Assembly (NCBI GenBank): GCA_016716185.1
Contig: JADJWV010000003.1
Span: 186,001 to 250,000, forward strand
DNA: 64,000 bases
Source: Saprospiraceae bacterium
Lineage (GTDB): Bacteria; Bacteroidota; Bacteroidia; Chitinophagales; Saprospiraceae
Direction: 5' to 3'
In this document: positions 44,670-53,486 of the stretch, one piece after another
How positions within the stretch are numbered: the stretch's first letter is position 1
Layout of the letters: each line of letters starts with the position of its first letter
The notes under the pieces: generated by a model
What the model saw: the letters and a program-made list of their open reading frames with translations, nothing else
What the model was told of the DNA's origin: nothing
Databases searched by the model: none
Made by a program: the position numbers and the translations under genes

Positions 44670-45611
44670 ATGAGAACAATTTGTAAATTCAAAATGATGA
44701 ACTCAATTAAACATATTATTTTATTGCCGGTCTTCCTGTTTAGTTTTACCAAAATTTGTATGGCACAGGGATGCAGCGATGCAGGATTTTGTACCCTTCA
44801 AAGTTTTCAACCCGGGCAGACGGCAGAAGGTTCAGCCTCAAAGAACCGCATTAAAATCGGAGTTTCTACAGGGCAGGCTGACGAATCTATTTCTGTATTG
44901 GGTAGCCATTTCGAATACGGAAGACAACTCGGCGATCGTTTGAATTTAGATGTGAAGCTCACTTCCATCGGACAAAACGGAAACGATATATCCGTTTATG
45001 GCCTGTCAGATGTATTTCTTTCCTCGCAGTATCTGATAAACGATAACTTCAACATGAGCCTCGGCGTAAAACTTCCACTTTCAAAAGCAGATAAAAAGGA
45101 GGATGGTTTCAGTTTGCCTTTGGATTACCAATCCAGCCTGGGTACGCTCGACCTGATTTTCGGCCTAAGTAGTCGGATCAAGAAAATTCAATGGTCAGCC
45201 GGACTTCAAATGCCATTGTCCCAAAATGAAAATGATTTTCTGGCTGAAAGTTTAGACTCCTCCAACATACTTCGAATGTTTCAGTCAACCCGGTCTTTCA
45301 AGCGGGCGGCAGATATTCTCTTACGCATTTCTTATCCCTTGAAATTATCTGAAAAATTAAATCTGACACCTGGAATACTCCCCATCTATCATTTAAGCAA
45401 CGATAAATTCACCAATGCCTCCGATGTTGAGCAGGAAATTGATGGTTCCGGCGGACTCACCCTCAATGCCAATGCACATTTGGAATATACCATCACTGCA
45501 AAAAACTCTTTGCTCTTGAATGTAGGTATGCCCCTGGTCGTCAGAGATGAAAGACCCGACGGACTCACCCGAAGTTTCGTTGCCAATCTGGAATATCAGA
45601 TGAGATTCTAA
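44670..45611 (+). CDS. Outer-membrane beta-barrel protein (transporter-like), unknown function
   Basis: The 313-residue protein has a signal peptide (LLPVFLFSFTKICMAQG, cleavage after AQG likely). The rest is amphipathic beta strands of alternating pattern, ending in the aromatic LEYQMRF typical of outer-membrane barrels. After the signal peptide comes CSDAGFCTL, two cysteines near the N-terminus. I do not recognise a substrate-defining family. The start could also be one of the two Met codons at residues 9-10. It stands alone behind the 180-bp repeat array. Confidence 0.75.
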   Translation: MRTICKFKMMNSIKHIILLPVFLFSFTKICMAQGCSDAGFCTLQSFQPGQTAEGSASKNRIKIGVSTGQADESISVLGSHFEYGRQLGDRLNLDVKLTSIGQNGNDISVYGLSDVFLSSQYLINDNFNMSLGVKLPLSKADKKEDGFSLPLDYQSSLGTLDLIFGLSSRIKKIQWSAGLQMPLSQNENDFLAESLDSSNILRMFQSTRSFKRAADILLRISYPLKLSEKLNLTPGILPIYHLSNDKFTNASDVEQEIDGSGGLTLNANAHLEYTITAKNSLLLNVGMPLVVRDERPDGLTRSFVANLEYQMRF

Positions 45612-45706
45612 GTCAGCTGTTTATTTAAGGTTCTTTGTATTTTGGAAAAAACGCATTAGAAAAGAAAAAGACTTGAGATTTTTTTTAATTCTGTTCCAAA
45701 TTATGA

Positions 45707-46399
45707 ATGAATACCTGCGAAAAATTGGAAAATCCCGTATGGTTTGTTATGACCGGGAAGCAGCAGGAATTTGCTTGTGACTTTGTGGGTATGAAATTTT
45801 ACAAACCGGAATTCTGTCCATTGGGCGCATTCAATGCTAACTGAAGTGCACTGCAAGAAATCCAATTGTATTTCAGGTTCACCAACAATTTTTATGTAGA
45901 GGGCAACAAGCCGATTTATAATCATGACATTAAACTAGTGAAAGGGTTGGTTTGCAGACAAATGATTGCCGAAACAAAAATGAATCTTGAAATTACAGAG
46001 TGTATTGTGCATCTCTATTCTATGGAACAATTAGTTGATTTATTTATTCATGTGAATCAAATCCAGCCCTGATATTTTAGAACTAAAACATCTGACTTGG
46101 GTATTTATTACTGAATATACAAAGACCATATACTGGAATCCGCTGCTGGCGTACGCATGAAAATAAATGGACTCACTGAAGTCAGCGCAGTGGTTACCCA
46201 TCCGGGTCATACAAGCCGGGGATATGCCAGTCAATTGATTGCATTTACTAGCGTGAAAATTTACGAAGAGAATAAGCTCCCTTTTCTGCATGTTGGGGAT
46301 GTGAATTTGGCGGACATTGGACTTTACGAGAAACTTGGCTTTAAAACACTTCGCAATATCAGCTTCAGGAATTTTGAAGCGCAAGCGGAATCGCAATAA
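45707..46399 (+). pseudogene. GNAT N-acetyltransferase gene interrupted by three in-frame TGA codons
   Basis: One frame of 231 codons runs from ATG at 45707 to TAA at 46399 and reads as a whole GNAT protein. It opens with ENPVWFVMTGKQQEFACDF; the acetyl-CoA site is MKINGLTEVSAVVTHPGHTSRGYASQLI and the end KLPFLHVGDVNLADIGLYEKLGF. It is broken only by TGA at 45842-45844, 46070-46072 and 46112-46114. The last two fall in QP-stop-YFRTK and YY-stop-IYKD, where this family normally has glycine (P-G-[PY]-F and Y-x-G). There are no frameshifts. It is most likely a young pseudogene (GGA to TGA). Confidence 0.8.
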
Positions 46400-46485
46400 T
46401 GAAAAGCTACAACAAAAATTCAAAAAATAATTCCAAACAAACTAACAAAATTGAAATTTTATTCATACAAGCCTGCGAACCTAAA

Positions 46486-46543
46486 TCCCGATAAAATTGC
46501 ATAATATTTTAGTAAAGAAAAAGTTAGCTTTATTTTATCGGGA
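46486..46543. repeat. 58-bp palindromic element
   Basis: Perfect 12-base arms tcccgataaaat / attttatcggga. The centre begins tgcataatattttag. It is flanked by gcctgcgaacctaaa and ctacaagcctcc words. Confidence 0.8.
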
Positions 46544-46556
46544 CTACAAGCCTCCA

Positions 46557-46614
46557 TCCCGATAAAATTGCATAATATTTTAGTAAAGAAATAATTCTCT
46601 ATATTTTATCGGGA
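46557..46614. repeat. 58-bp palindromic element, adjacent copy
   Basis: Same arms as the previous copy, 71 bases further on; the centre differs at a few bases and is nearly identical to that of the copy at 48845. Both copies lie just behind the ferredoxin-NADP reductase stop. Confidence 0.8.
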
Positions 46615-46635
46615 CTCCAAGCCTTTTACCTCCCC

Positions 46636-47397
46636 TTAACCAAACAACTCGAATTTGATTTTTTCTCGGGGAATTCGCTGTTCGAGGTAGAGTTTGACAA
46701 TGGCTTCGTCAATCATTTCCTGCCAGCCACACAACATAAATAAACTGTGTTCGCGAGAAATGATGTTATTGTTCAATAGATCCAAATATGCTTCGTGTAC
46801 ATATGAATTCCGGAATTGGATGCCTGGAAAATCTGCTATTGGAAACTCATTCGTTCTCGACAGGCAGATCGTTGCATGAAATTTAGGAATTTGATTTTTC
46901 CAAGACTCCCATTCGCTCCGGTAAAGTATATCTTCAGGATTCCTGCAACCAAATATCAACTCAATGGTTTTATAATGATGACCATCTAGCATGATCTGCT
47001 GAAGCATAGCCCTGAATGGAACCAGGCCCGTTCCGGTACAGATGAGGATCAAATCCAATCCTTCTTGGGAGGGTAAAATAAAACTTCCCTCCGGACCTTT
47101 GGCTTTAATTTGATCTCCTGTCTGAATCTTGCTAAAAAAATATTCAGACGCAGGTCCATCCTTTTTATAAGATATACAGAATTCAACTTCTCTGTCGCCC
47201 TGATTTCGGTTGGCAATGCTGTAACTCCTCCAGCGCTGCAATCTCTTTTCACCAATGGGTAGATCGCAGGTGAGAAATTGTCCCGGGATGTGATTCAATT
47301 TGGTATCTTCTGAAACTTTAAAAATATATCGATTTGTAACAGGAGTTTCCTGAATAATCTGTTGTAAGCTAAGGGAGTGCCAGATAACGGGAGGCAT
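46636..47397 (-). CDS. Ferredoxin-NADP reductase-like flavoprotein
   Basis: The 253-residue protein has the ferredoxin reductase fold. The FAD-binding domain (about 1-105) shows GQFLTCDLPIGEKRLQRWRSYSIAN with the RxYS motif. The NADP-binding domain shows LILICTGTGLVPFRAMLQQ, IELIFGCRNPEDILYRSEW and the final MLCGWQEMIDEAIVKL. It ends in KFELFG rather than an aromatic YW or a single Tyr. It has no 2Fe-2S domain. Fpr-like electron transfer between NADPH and ferredoxin or flavodoxin is likely, but the partner is unknown. Confidence 0.87.
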   Translation of the reverse strand: MPPVIWHSLSLQQIIQETPVTNRYIFKVSEDTKLNHIPGQFLTCDLPIGEKRLQRWRSYSIANRNQGDREVEFCISYKKDGPASEYFFSKIQTGDQIKAKGPEGSFILPSQEGLDLILICTGTGLVPFRAMLQQIMLDGHHYKTIELIFGCRNPEDILYRSEWESWKNQIPKFHATICLSRTNEFPIADFPGIQFRNSYVHEAYLDLLNNNIISREHSLFMLCGWQEMIDEAIVKLYLEQRIPREKIKFELFG

Positions 47398-47433
47398 AGG
47401 ATTTTATAAAGAAACAGTTGACTGGCGAAATGG

Positions 47434-48471
47434 TTAAAGAACGAGATCCCGGTACGGAATGAGTTTTTGATAACCCTTATTAGAAAAATAACTTTCCGTT
47501 TCTTCTCTGGATTTGTTGCTGGTGATCAGGGCCAGATCACCACCCCAGGCCCCAAGTGATTTTACTTCGCCCCAAAAATCTCTGAAAAGTCCGTCTTTTA
47601 TTTTTTCAATTTTGAGATAGTCCGATAGCAAATTTTCATGATCGCGTACCCAGTTCTCAAATTGATCAAGGCTTTTTAGATCCAATAGTTTTTCAGTCAG
47701 ATCACTTGCTTTCTGCAAAATTTCTTTGGGTGGTTTATTTTTCTTGGCAAACTCTACCGCTTCCCGACTGTCTGTTTTGTGATTCAGAACTACAAAATAC
47801 AATTTGTCACCAAAATTGGGTTTGAAGTCGACCTGCTCCAAATCAATTTCGCCGTCTCCCAGGGCATAGAGTAAAGGGCCTGAGGCTCCAGCGCAAGCCA
47901 CATCGTAACCGGAACCGGACTCCACATCAAAATAAAGATGGTAGGGATTGACATCGGCCCAAAGCGCCATGTTGTAGATCAGTGTCGAACTCGATCCAAG
48001 CCCCCAATCCAGAGGAAACTCGAGGTAATGATCGACTTTGTATTTTTTCCAGTGCGACAAAAATTCGGAATTGTTCTGGCAACAGGCCTTTAATATTTTT
48101 CTTAAATACTTGCCGGTTTGAGGATCAGTGGCCTCAACCACATCAAAACCCAGCAGATCGATTTCGGCCGAGAACCATTTTTTTCCTTTGTCGTCGTAAG
48201 AATTCCAAAGGATCTCTGAACCATTCAATTCCTGGACTTTCATTTTCTGTCCAAAGCGGGATGGCAATGCCAATGCTTTAGCACCAAAGAGGACGAAATA
48301 CTCCGAACTCAACAAGACTTTGCCTCGTGCGTAAAATTCTGCCTTAATAGCCCAGGTTTTAGGTAATTGGGGCGAATATAGGGAAATTTTATATATATGT
48401 GTAAAATTAATATGAGAAGCGAAAATTTGGGTTATAGAACGTGGTGCCATTTGAAAAATTAAATAGGGCAA
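47434..48471 (-). CDS. GHMP-family kinase (mevalonate pathway type)
   Basis: The recognisable protein starts at KAEFYARGKVLLSSEYFVLFGAKALALP and contains the ATP-binding GLGSSSTLIYNMA. It then has SGSGYDVACAGASGPLLY and a C-terminal GAWGGDLALI. This is the GHMP kinase found beside mevalonate-pathway functions in Bacteroidota, probably acting on mevalonate or phosphomevalonate. Upstream of it there is no nearby ATG, GTG or TTG. The frame extends to ATG at 48450 or 48471 through about 40 unconserved residues. An ATT at 48348, 25 bases behind a -7-like TATATTCG, is an alternative start. No other isoprenoid gene is adjacent. Confidence 0.75.
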   Translation of the reverse strand: MPYLIFQMAPRSITQIFASHINFTHIYKISLYSPQLPKTWAIKAEFYARGKVLLSSEYFVLFGAKALALPSRFGQKMKVQELNGSEILWNSYDDKGKKWFSAEIDLLGFDVVEATDPQTGKYLRKILKACCQNNSEFLSHWKKYKVDHYLEFPLDWGLGSSSTLIYNMALWADVNPYHLYFDVESGSGYDVACAGASGPLLYALGDGEIDLEQVDFKPNFGDKLYFVVLNHKTDSREAVEFAKKNKPPKEILQKASDLTEKLLDLKSLDQFENWVRDHENLLSDYLKIEKIKDGLFRDFWGEVKSLGAWGGDLALITSNKSREETESYFSNKGYQKLIPYRDLVL

Positions 48472-48844
48472 TTTTTACCCCTTTAGGGCGCACAAGTTGA
48501 TTGCCGAAAATGGAGAGGCAAAAGAAGCATACCCCAAAGCGAAAAGGCAAGATCGGATCAAGAAATAAGGTTGCTGGTGTAGGGTGTACAGATATAGACA
48601 GATAATTGATCCAGGATTAAAATTTTGAATGCAGAATGACAATTAATGATGGATTATAGTCAAATGATTGGTAAATACCAATTAGAACTATCCTCAGCGT
48701 ACACCAAATGCGCGAGCGAATTGTGCATTAAAGCATGAATGAACAAAGTACATTTCCTTATTTTTAATAGCCCAAGAAAAATATTAAATTTTGTATAGAA
48801 TCCTTGAACTAACACACGTTATCTTTTCTTGCCCTTAGCAGCCA
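48472..48844. other. Intergenic, no feature seen
   Basis: No credible gene, RNA structure or repeat is visible. A short coding-like stretch near 48490-48570 (HKLIAENGEAKEAYPKAKR) may be the remains of a gene but is too short to name. Confidence 0.4.
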
Positions 48845-48902
48845 TCCCGATAAAATTGCATAATATTTTAGTAAAGAAATAATTCTCTATATTTTATCGG
48901 GA
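48845..48902. repeat. 58-bp palindromic element
   Basis: Perfect arms tcccgataaaat / attttatcggga. The centre is nearly identical to the copy at 46557, and the right flank (ctccaagcct) is the same as well. Confidence 0.8.
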
Positions 48903-49020
48903 CTCCAAGCCTAAATGCCTAAATGCCTAAATGCCTCCAAGCCTACATGCCTCCAAGTCTACATGCCTACATGCCTACATGCCTAAATGCCTCCAAGCCT
49001 ACATGCCTCCGCCCCTGCCA
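48903..49020 (-). repeat. aggcatgtaggcttgg array behind the FG-GAP protein gene
   Basis: Read on the minus strand, as the continuation of the gene ending at 49028, this is about 12 units of aggcatgtaggc / aggcttggaggc / aggcatttaggc. The sense and word match the gtaggcct tract behind pnp on the other strand. Confidence 0.8.
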
Positions 49021-49027
49021 GAAAATG

Positions 49028-50839
49028 TCAATCCCTCACCACTTCAAACTTTTTACTTATTTTCCTTCCATTACATTGAATCTCCAAAATATAGTTGCCT
49101 GAATTCAAGGTTGTGGTAGGAATCCAGTTAGTTTCAAGGATGGGCATGCTGAGTACTATTTTGCCCTCCATATTTATAATTGTTAATTCACGGAGCGCAA
49201 ATCCGGTATCGTTTGTAATGCTAAGACCATTGGATGCAGGATTTGGGTATAATATAATTTGGTTTGATAGATTCAATTCTTCGTTCGAAGTGATCACAAA
49301 GTTTACACATGCTGAACTATTTTTGCAGCCATTGACATCGCTTAGCTTAACGCCGTATTTGCCATTTTTTACGGGTGTGAAACTTTGTCCGGTTGCACCT
49401 GGTATATCAGAACCATTATCGCAGTCAAACCACTGATACATAACTCCTCCCAGATCGGCTTTAAGTGTGTTCTGAGTTTGGCTTACAGTATTTAAAAGTG
49501 TTATAAAAGTCAAGGAGGCTTGAATGATGCTATCGCAACCATTCATGGCCTTTAATTTTACTGTATAGTTTCCTGTTTGCGTAAATTTTTCATTTCCAAT
49601 GGTGAACTCTTCCCCCGCACAAAGTGATTTTGAAAGATTTGTTGTAATGGCAGGTCTTACGGTTAAGTTCAGTTTTACAATACTGTCGCATTGATTGCTT
49701 GCATTTAGTTTTATTTCGTATTGCCCGGATTGATTAAATACCTGATTTCCTATTATTACAGAATCTCCGGCACAAATGCTATGTGTCCATTGAGTTGTTT
49801 TAGCAGTGCAAAAATTGTTTTCATAGTATCCAATTCCGGTTGCAGTTTTGGATAGGTCCTGTAACATGAATAAATCGAGATCACCATCACTGTCTATGTC
49901 TACCAAGGCGGGTGGATAGTATCTTTCACCGGATTTTGTACTTGGAATTCCAGCTAACGGTTTAGATAATTTAAAATCAGCTTTTCCATCCAAACGGGCA
50001 ATGTTTTCAAGATATAACAGCTTCGATATATTGTTTGAACTTGATAAAGAGATGAAGTCATTATCTTGATCGTTATCGATATCGCCAATGGTAATAAATT
50101 GATTTTCCCCAAGACTTTTCTCCAGGCCATTGGTGTTTTGATACCATCCAAGGAATTTCGGATTTGATTTCGTTCCTATATTTTTGGCATATAAGAAGAC
50201 GGGCCTTTGGATTTTCTCACCAGACGTCGTTCTTTCGAGAAAATATCCGCTCATAAAAAGATCCAGATCTCCATCTTTATCCATATCTGCCAAAGAAGGC
50301 ATAAAAAGGCTACCGGAAATAAAAGGATCAAGTCCCAATTGATCTCCGGAAATGATGTTGAATTGGTCCTTTCCACTTGTTTCCTTTCGTTGATAAAACA
50401 AAGTGGCCATATTTTTATTGGAATCCAATCCTGAAGAGACGACAAAATCCAATTTGCGATCATCATTGAGATCTCCGGCGGCCGGGAAGAAATAACCCTT
50501 TCGAAATGGAAAACTATCCATGAATGGTTTCCGCGGTGCAAACTTTGGACTCCATTTGGTTCCGATATTTTCTTGTACAGCTATAAAATAGGTGATTTGA
50601 GAAAAAGAGGTGATATTTCCTGATTGATCAAATTTGAGGGAGTCAATACCGGAAAGAATAAGGTCCTGGTCTCCATCACTATCCATATCATTAAACAATA
50701 AACTTGTAGATCTTTGTAATGAATCCTTATAATATTCCTGCATACTAAATAGATTTTTACCTTTATAGTTAAAGGATTGAGCATTTAGAATAGCAGTCTG
50801 TAACAAAGTGAAAACTAATATGTAGATATATGTATTCAT
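49028..50839 (-). CDS. Secreted FG-GAP/VCBS repeat protein with T9SS sorting domain
   Basis: The 603-residue protein has a signal peptide (about 1-20). Five calcium-binding type repeats follow: DMDSDGDQDLILSG, DLNDDRKLDFVVSSG, DMDKDGDLDLFMSG, DIDNDQDNDFISLS and DIDSDGDLDLFMLQ. Next are two homologous blocks around ICAGDSVIIG...CDSIVKL and LCAGEEFTIG...CDSIIQA (about 355-440), an Ig-like segment with YQWFDCDNG and DVNGCKN (about 455-505), and a C-terminal T9SS domain (about 520-603; YPNPASNGLSI, LNSGNYILEI). A cell-surface or secreted adhesion-type role is likely; the ligand is unknown. A low-complexity array follows the stop. Confidence 0.9.
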   Translation of the reverse strand: MNTYIYILVFTLLQTAILNAQSFNYKGKNLFSMQEYYKDSLQRSTSLLFNDMDSDGDQDLILSGIDSLKFDQSGNITSFSQITYFIAVQENIGTKWSPKFAPRKPFMDSFPFRKGYFFPAAGDLNDDRKLDFVVSSGLDSNKNMATLFYQRKETSGKDQFNIISGDQLGLDPFISGSLFMPSLADMDKDGDLDLFMSGYFLERTTSGEKIQRPVFLYAKNIGTKSNPKFLGWYQNTNGLEKSLGENQFITIGDIDNDQDNDFISLSSSNNISKLLYLENIARLDGKADFKLSKPLAGIPSTKSGERYYPPALVDIDSDGDLDLFMLQDLSKTATGIGYYENNFCTAKTTQWTHSICAGDSVIIGNQVFNQSGQYEIKLNASNQCDSIVKLNLTVRPAITTNLSKSLCAGEEFTIGNEKFTQTGNYTVKLKAMNGCDSIIQASLTFITLLNTVSQTQNTLKADLGGVMYQWFDCDNGSDIPGATGQSFTPVKNGKYGVKLSDVNGCKNSSACVNFVITSNEELNLSNQIILYPNPASNGLSITNDTGFALRELTIINMEGKIVLSMPILETNWIPTTTLNSGNYILEIQCNGRKISKKFEVVRD

Positions 50840-50879
50840 AAACTATGTTTTATTTTTTACTTTTAATAATAAACCGAAA

Positions 50880-51356
50880 TCAGGGATATATTTCTCTTCT
50901 TACGTAAAAAATGTCGTATGATATATTGTTATCAGAATCTTTTACAATGATGGCTTTACTCTCAGGATAATAGTTGTTATTAACCAAACCAACAAGAATA
51001 GTTAAATAATCATCTGGTGAACTATAAACTTCGTTTCGTGTAAATATTGCTTTGCCATAAGGGCCGGAATTGACCTCCCATGCCCCAACTAAATAGGTTG
51101 TAAATTCGCAGAAACCATCTGTGTCTTCAATTTTATAAGTTTTGTAAATGGTGTAATTAATAATTTCACCTACAATAGGCATTCCAGTTTGTTTATTAAA
51201 AATTTCAATTGTTACCTTATGTGTTTTATGAATTTCTGGTTTATGAAAATTACAGAGAGGAGTAGGGTCACCTTCTTCAATAGAAGCGAATCCAAAAAAG
51301 ATAAATAGACCGATTGTGCAAATGGATAAAATGGATCGCCAATTCAAATTATTCAT
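50880..51356 (-). CDS. Hypothetical exported protein, paralogue A
   Basis: This protein of about 158 residues begins MNNLNWRSILSICTIGLFIFFGFASIEEGDP-like (one hydrophobic segment, then EEGDP). A beta-rich domain follows, with HKVTIEIFNKQTGMPIVGEIINY and repeated short acidic turns. It aligns with the next gene upstream over the first 40 residues and in overall plan (a short sentence-like beta domain ending in RREIYP / KQEEYP). The ATG at 51356 is chosen because both paralogues share MNN at this point; the frame opens earlier at 51404. I do not recognise the family. Confidence 0.6.
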   Translation of the reverse strand: MNNLNWRSILSICTIGLFIFFGFASIEEGDPTPLCNFHKPEIHKTHKVTIEIFNKQTGMPIVGEIINYTIYKTYKIEDTDGFCEFTTYLVGAWEVNSGPYGKAIFTRNEVYSSPDDYLTILVGLVNNNYYPESKAIIVKDSDNNISYDIFYVRREIYP

Positions 51357-51499
51357 AAGATGAGCACATTTTTTATCACAGCCTGTTATATTTATAATGA
51401 TCATTTAATTTATTTTTAACAATTTATATCCTAATATTTATTGGTCTAAGGTTTAATTCTTTAGTTAAGAGTGTATTTTCAAATGTTAGATTGAATGTA

Positions 51500-51988
51500 T
51501 CATGGGTATTCTTCTTGTTTCAATAAAATATAGAAATCTGAATGAGCGTCATAATCGTGTGTAAAATGTAGGGTGTACTGACTTTTATTATAACCAGGTC
51601 GATCAATTGTGAAGTCTATAACTAATAAATCATCCTTTGAAGTATAGCTTTTATTCACCAATAGTGTTTTTGCAAAAGAATTTCCAAAATTCAATGTTAT
51701 AGTATAAGCGTTTTTGAGTTCCAAACTGCATGGATCGTTTTTACCAGTTTTGGCATAATCTTTTATAAAAAAAGTGATAATTTGACCTGTCAATGGTTTT
51801 ACTGTATCACCTGAATGCTCATACAAAAATATTTCATAAGCCTGAACTTTTGAAAAATGAGGATTAAAGTAGTCGCAATTATAAATCTGTGTTTCCGGAT
51901 CTCCTTCATCTATGGAGGCAAAGCCAAAGAAAATAAACAAGCTCATTATAAAAAATGATAAAATCGATTTTAGCTTACAGTTATTCAT
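51500..51988 (-). CDS. Hypothetical exported protein, paralogue B
   Basis: This protein of about 162 residues begins MNNCKLKSILSFFIMSLFIFFGFASI, then DEGDPETQ and a beta-rich domain, ending KQEEYP. It is a tandem paralogue of the preceding entry, from which it is separated by about 140 bases. The shared FIFFGFASIxEGDP segment marks a signal peptide and its cleavage region. No known family or motif is seen. It could be part of one transcript with the VanZ-like gene upstream. Confidence 0.6.
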   Translation of the reverse strand: MNNCKLKSILSFFIMSLFIFFGFASIDEGDPETQIYNCDYFNPHFSKVQAYEIFLYEHSGDTVKPLTGQIITFFIKDYAKTGKNDPCSLELKNAYTITLNFGNSFAKTLLVNKSYTSKDDLLVIDFTIDRPGYNKSQYTLHFTHDYDAHSDFYILLKQEEYP

Positions 51989-52026
51989 ATTGATTATTGA
52001 AACTGGAATTCTATTTTCCATGGTGA

Positions 52027-52497
52027 TTATATTTTTATTACTTCTGTCTGTTTTGATTGGTATTTGTTTGTTTCAACCTGAATATCAGGAGTCTTTTTAT
52101 TTGAGAAGAACATCAGTGTAAATGCCGCGCTGACTAGCATAATGAATAAATCATTGAAGTCAAAAACTCCAAGCTTCCTATAAATGATTTGAAGTAGTTC
52201 AAAGCCAAGGCCAACTAGAATGGCAGAAAGCATCCATTTGCCCGAAGTATTATTAAGCTTAAAATTCCAAATGGAAAGCATACTCATGACAAAAGAAAAC
52301 ATCCAGAGGCCATCAGGCGCTGAATAAATAAACCAGTCAGGCAAAGTAAAACCTTGTGCAAAATTCCTCAAAATACTCAGCTCGTTTTCAAAACCCAGAT
52401 TTTGGGTCCATTGATAAATGGGAGTATGCATGTTCCTATATCCCAGATAAATAAACAGGCCGGAAAATAGGCTAATAAAAATGAGAAGATGCCGCAA
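52027..52497 (-). CDS. VanZ-like small membrane protein
   Basis: The 156-residue protein has four transmembrane segments: about 4-20, a loop with NFAQGFTLPDWFIYSAPDGLWMFSF, then about 65-80, 90-108 and 118-132. GFELLQIIYRKLGVFDFNDLFIML matches the VanZ-like pattern (ExxQ...GxFDxxD). The function of stand-alone VanZ-like proteins is unknown. The C-terminal tail is soluble and charged. Confidence 0.65.
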   Translation of the reverse strand: MRHLLIFISLFSGLFIYLGYRNMHTPIYQWTQNLGFENELSILRNFAQGFTLPDWFIYSAPDGLWMFSFVMSMLSIWNFKLNNTSGKWMLSAILVGLGFELLQIIYRKLGVFDFNDLFIMLVSAAFTLMFFSNKKTPDIQVETNKYQSKQTEVIKI

Positions 52498-52649
52498 GGT
52501 TAAATGAATTTAGTCTTTTAATAGTTTGCCGTGTTTCCCATTAAAAAGGGGTCCACTGAAAACATTGTTTAAAAGTAGATGATGTCCTGGTTTAGGTCAA
52601 TTTAAATGTAAGAACCGTAACGATTTTGAGGATAAGCGTATGTTCCGAC

Positions 52650-53486
52650 TTAAGATTTGAATAAATTTTTCAGGAAATTAAACTGACTGCCGCCAATCAG
52701 ATGCTTGTGTTGGCTATTTAATAAGAACTTATGAAGGATGCGACTAAACCGGTGGGATACGACCAGGCTTTCATTAGTTTTGAGTTTTAGAGACTTATCC
52801 TGATGGTTGTATTGGCGCAGGTGGCAAAGATTTACGAGGCAACTTTTGCTGATTTGTATAAAATCAGGGTTCCCGTTAAAAAGCTCAAGGTAATGCCCTA
52901 AATGCCTGGTAGAGTGTAGGATCTTTCCGTCCGATAAATGAACATGTGAAATATTTTCATCGGCCTGGATATAAACGATCTGCTGCAAATCGACCAACTC
53001 GATAACGCCTTTTGGCAAGGCTATAGCTATCGATTTGAGCGTTTGGAGATCTCCTCTCAGGAGTTGAAGTAAAAATCCAATCTGGGTTTGTTGATTTTGT
53101 TGCTGTGAATTTTTCTTTTCCGCATAACGACGAACGGCTGCTTCAATATCCGGAGTATCAAATGGCTTTGTAACAAAATCCAGACAGGCAAATTGAATAG
53201 CCTTCAACGCGTTTTCAAAACTTCCATGAGCCGTAATAAAAACGAGTTCGGGCAACTTATACCCTTCTTTGAATAGTTTTTCCAAAACTTCAAAAATACT
53301 TGCATCCCGCAACTGAATGTCGAGAAAGGCAAGCTCAACTTCGGCATTTTTCAATGCATGGAATGCATCTTCGGCAGTTTGGGCTACCTCAATGAGGGTC
53401 ACATGCAATGGGAGTTGTGCAAGAGTGTATTTCAGCGTTTCAATGATTTCGCTGTTGTCCTCAATAATGGCGGCATGTATATTCAT
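52650..53486 (-). CDS. LytTR-type response regulator
   Basis: The 278-residue protein has an N-terminal receiver (about 1-120) with acidic pocket ED near residues 9-10, phospho-acceptor Asp56 in LAFLDIQL, Thr85 in FITAHG and Lys107 in DFVTKPF. A LytTR DNA-binding domain follows (about 155-255; VDLQQIVYIQADENISHVHL, FIQISKSCLVNLCHL). Its start overlaps the stop of the sensor kinase gene by 4 bases, so the two form a cognate pair. Targets are unknown. Confidence 0.93.
   Translation of the reverse strand: MNIHAAIIEDNSEIIETLKYTLAQLPLHVTLIEVAQTAEDAFHALKNAEVELAFLDIQLRDASIFEVLEKLFKEGYKLPELVFITAHGSFENALKAIQFACLDFVTKPFDTPDIEAAVRRYAEKKNSQQQNQQTQIGFLLQLLRGDLQTLKSIAIALPKGVIELVDLQQIVYIQADENISHVHLSDGKILHSTRHLGHYLELFNGNPDFIQISKSCLVNLCHLRQYNHQDKSLKLKTNESLVVSHRFSRILHKFLLNSQHKHLIGGSQFNFLKNLFKS

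Noticed and set aside
45707..46399. Genome-wide recoding of TGA
   Set aside because: rsmA, infB and nusA end in TGA at the expected positions, so TGA is a normal stop codon in this organism.
46040..46423. 127-codon minus-strand frame opposite the GNAT pseudogene
   Set aside because: The plus strand carries a recognisable GNAT sequence over the whole length, so the opposite frame is a shadow.
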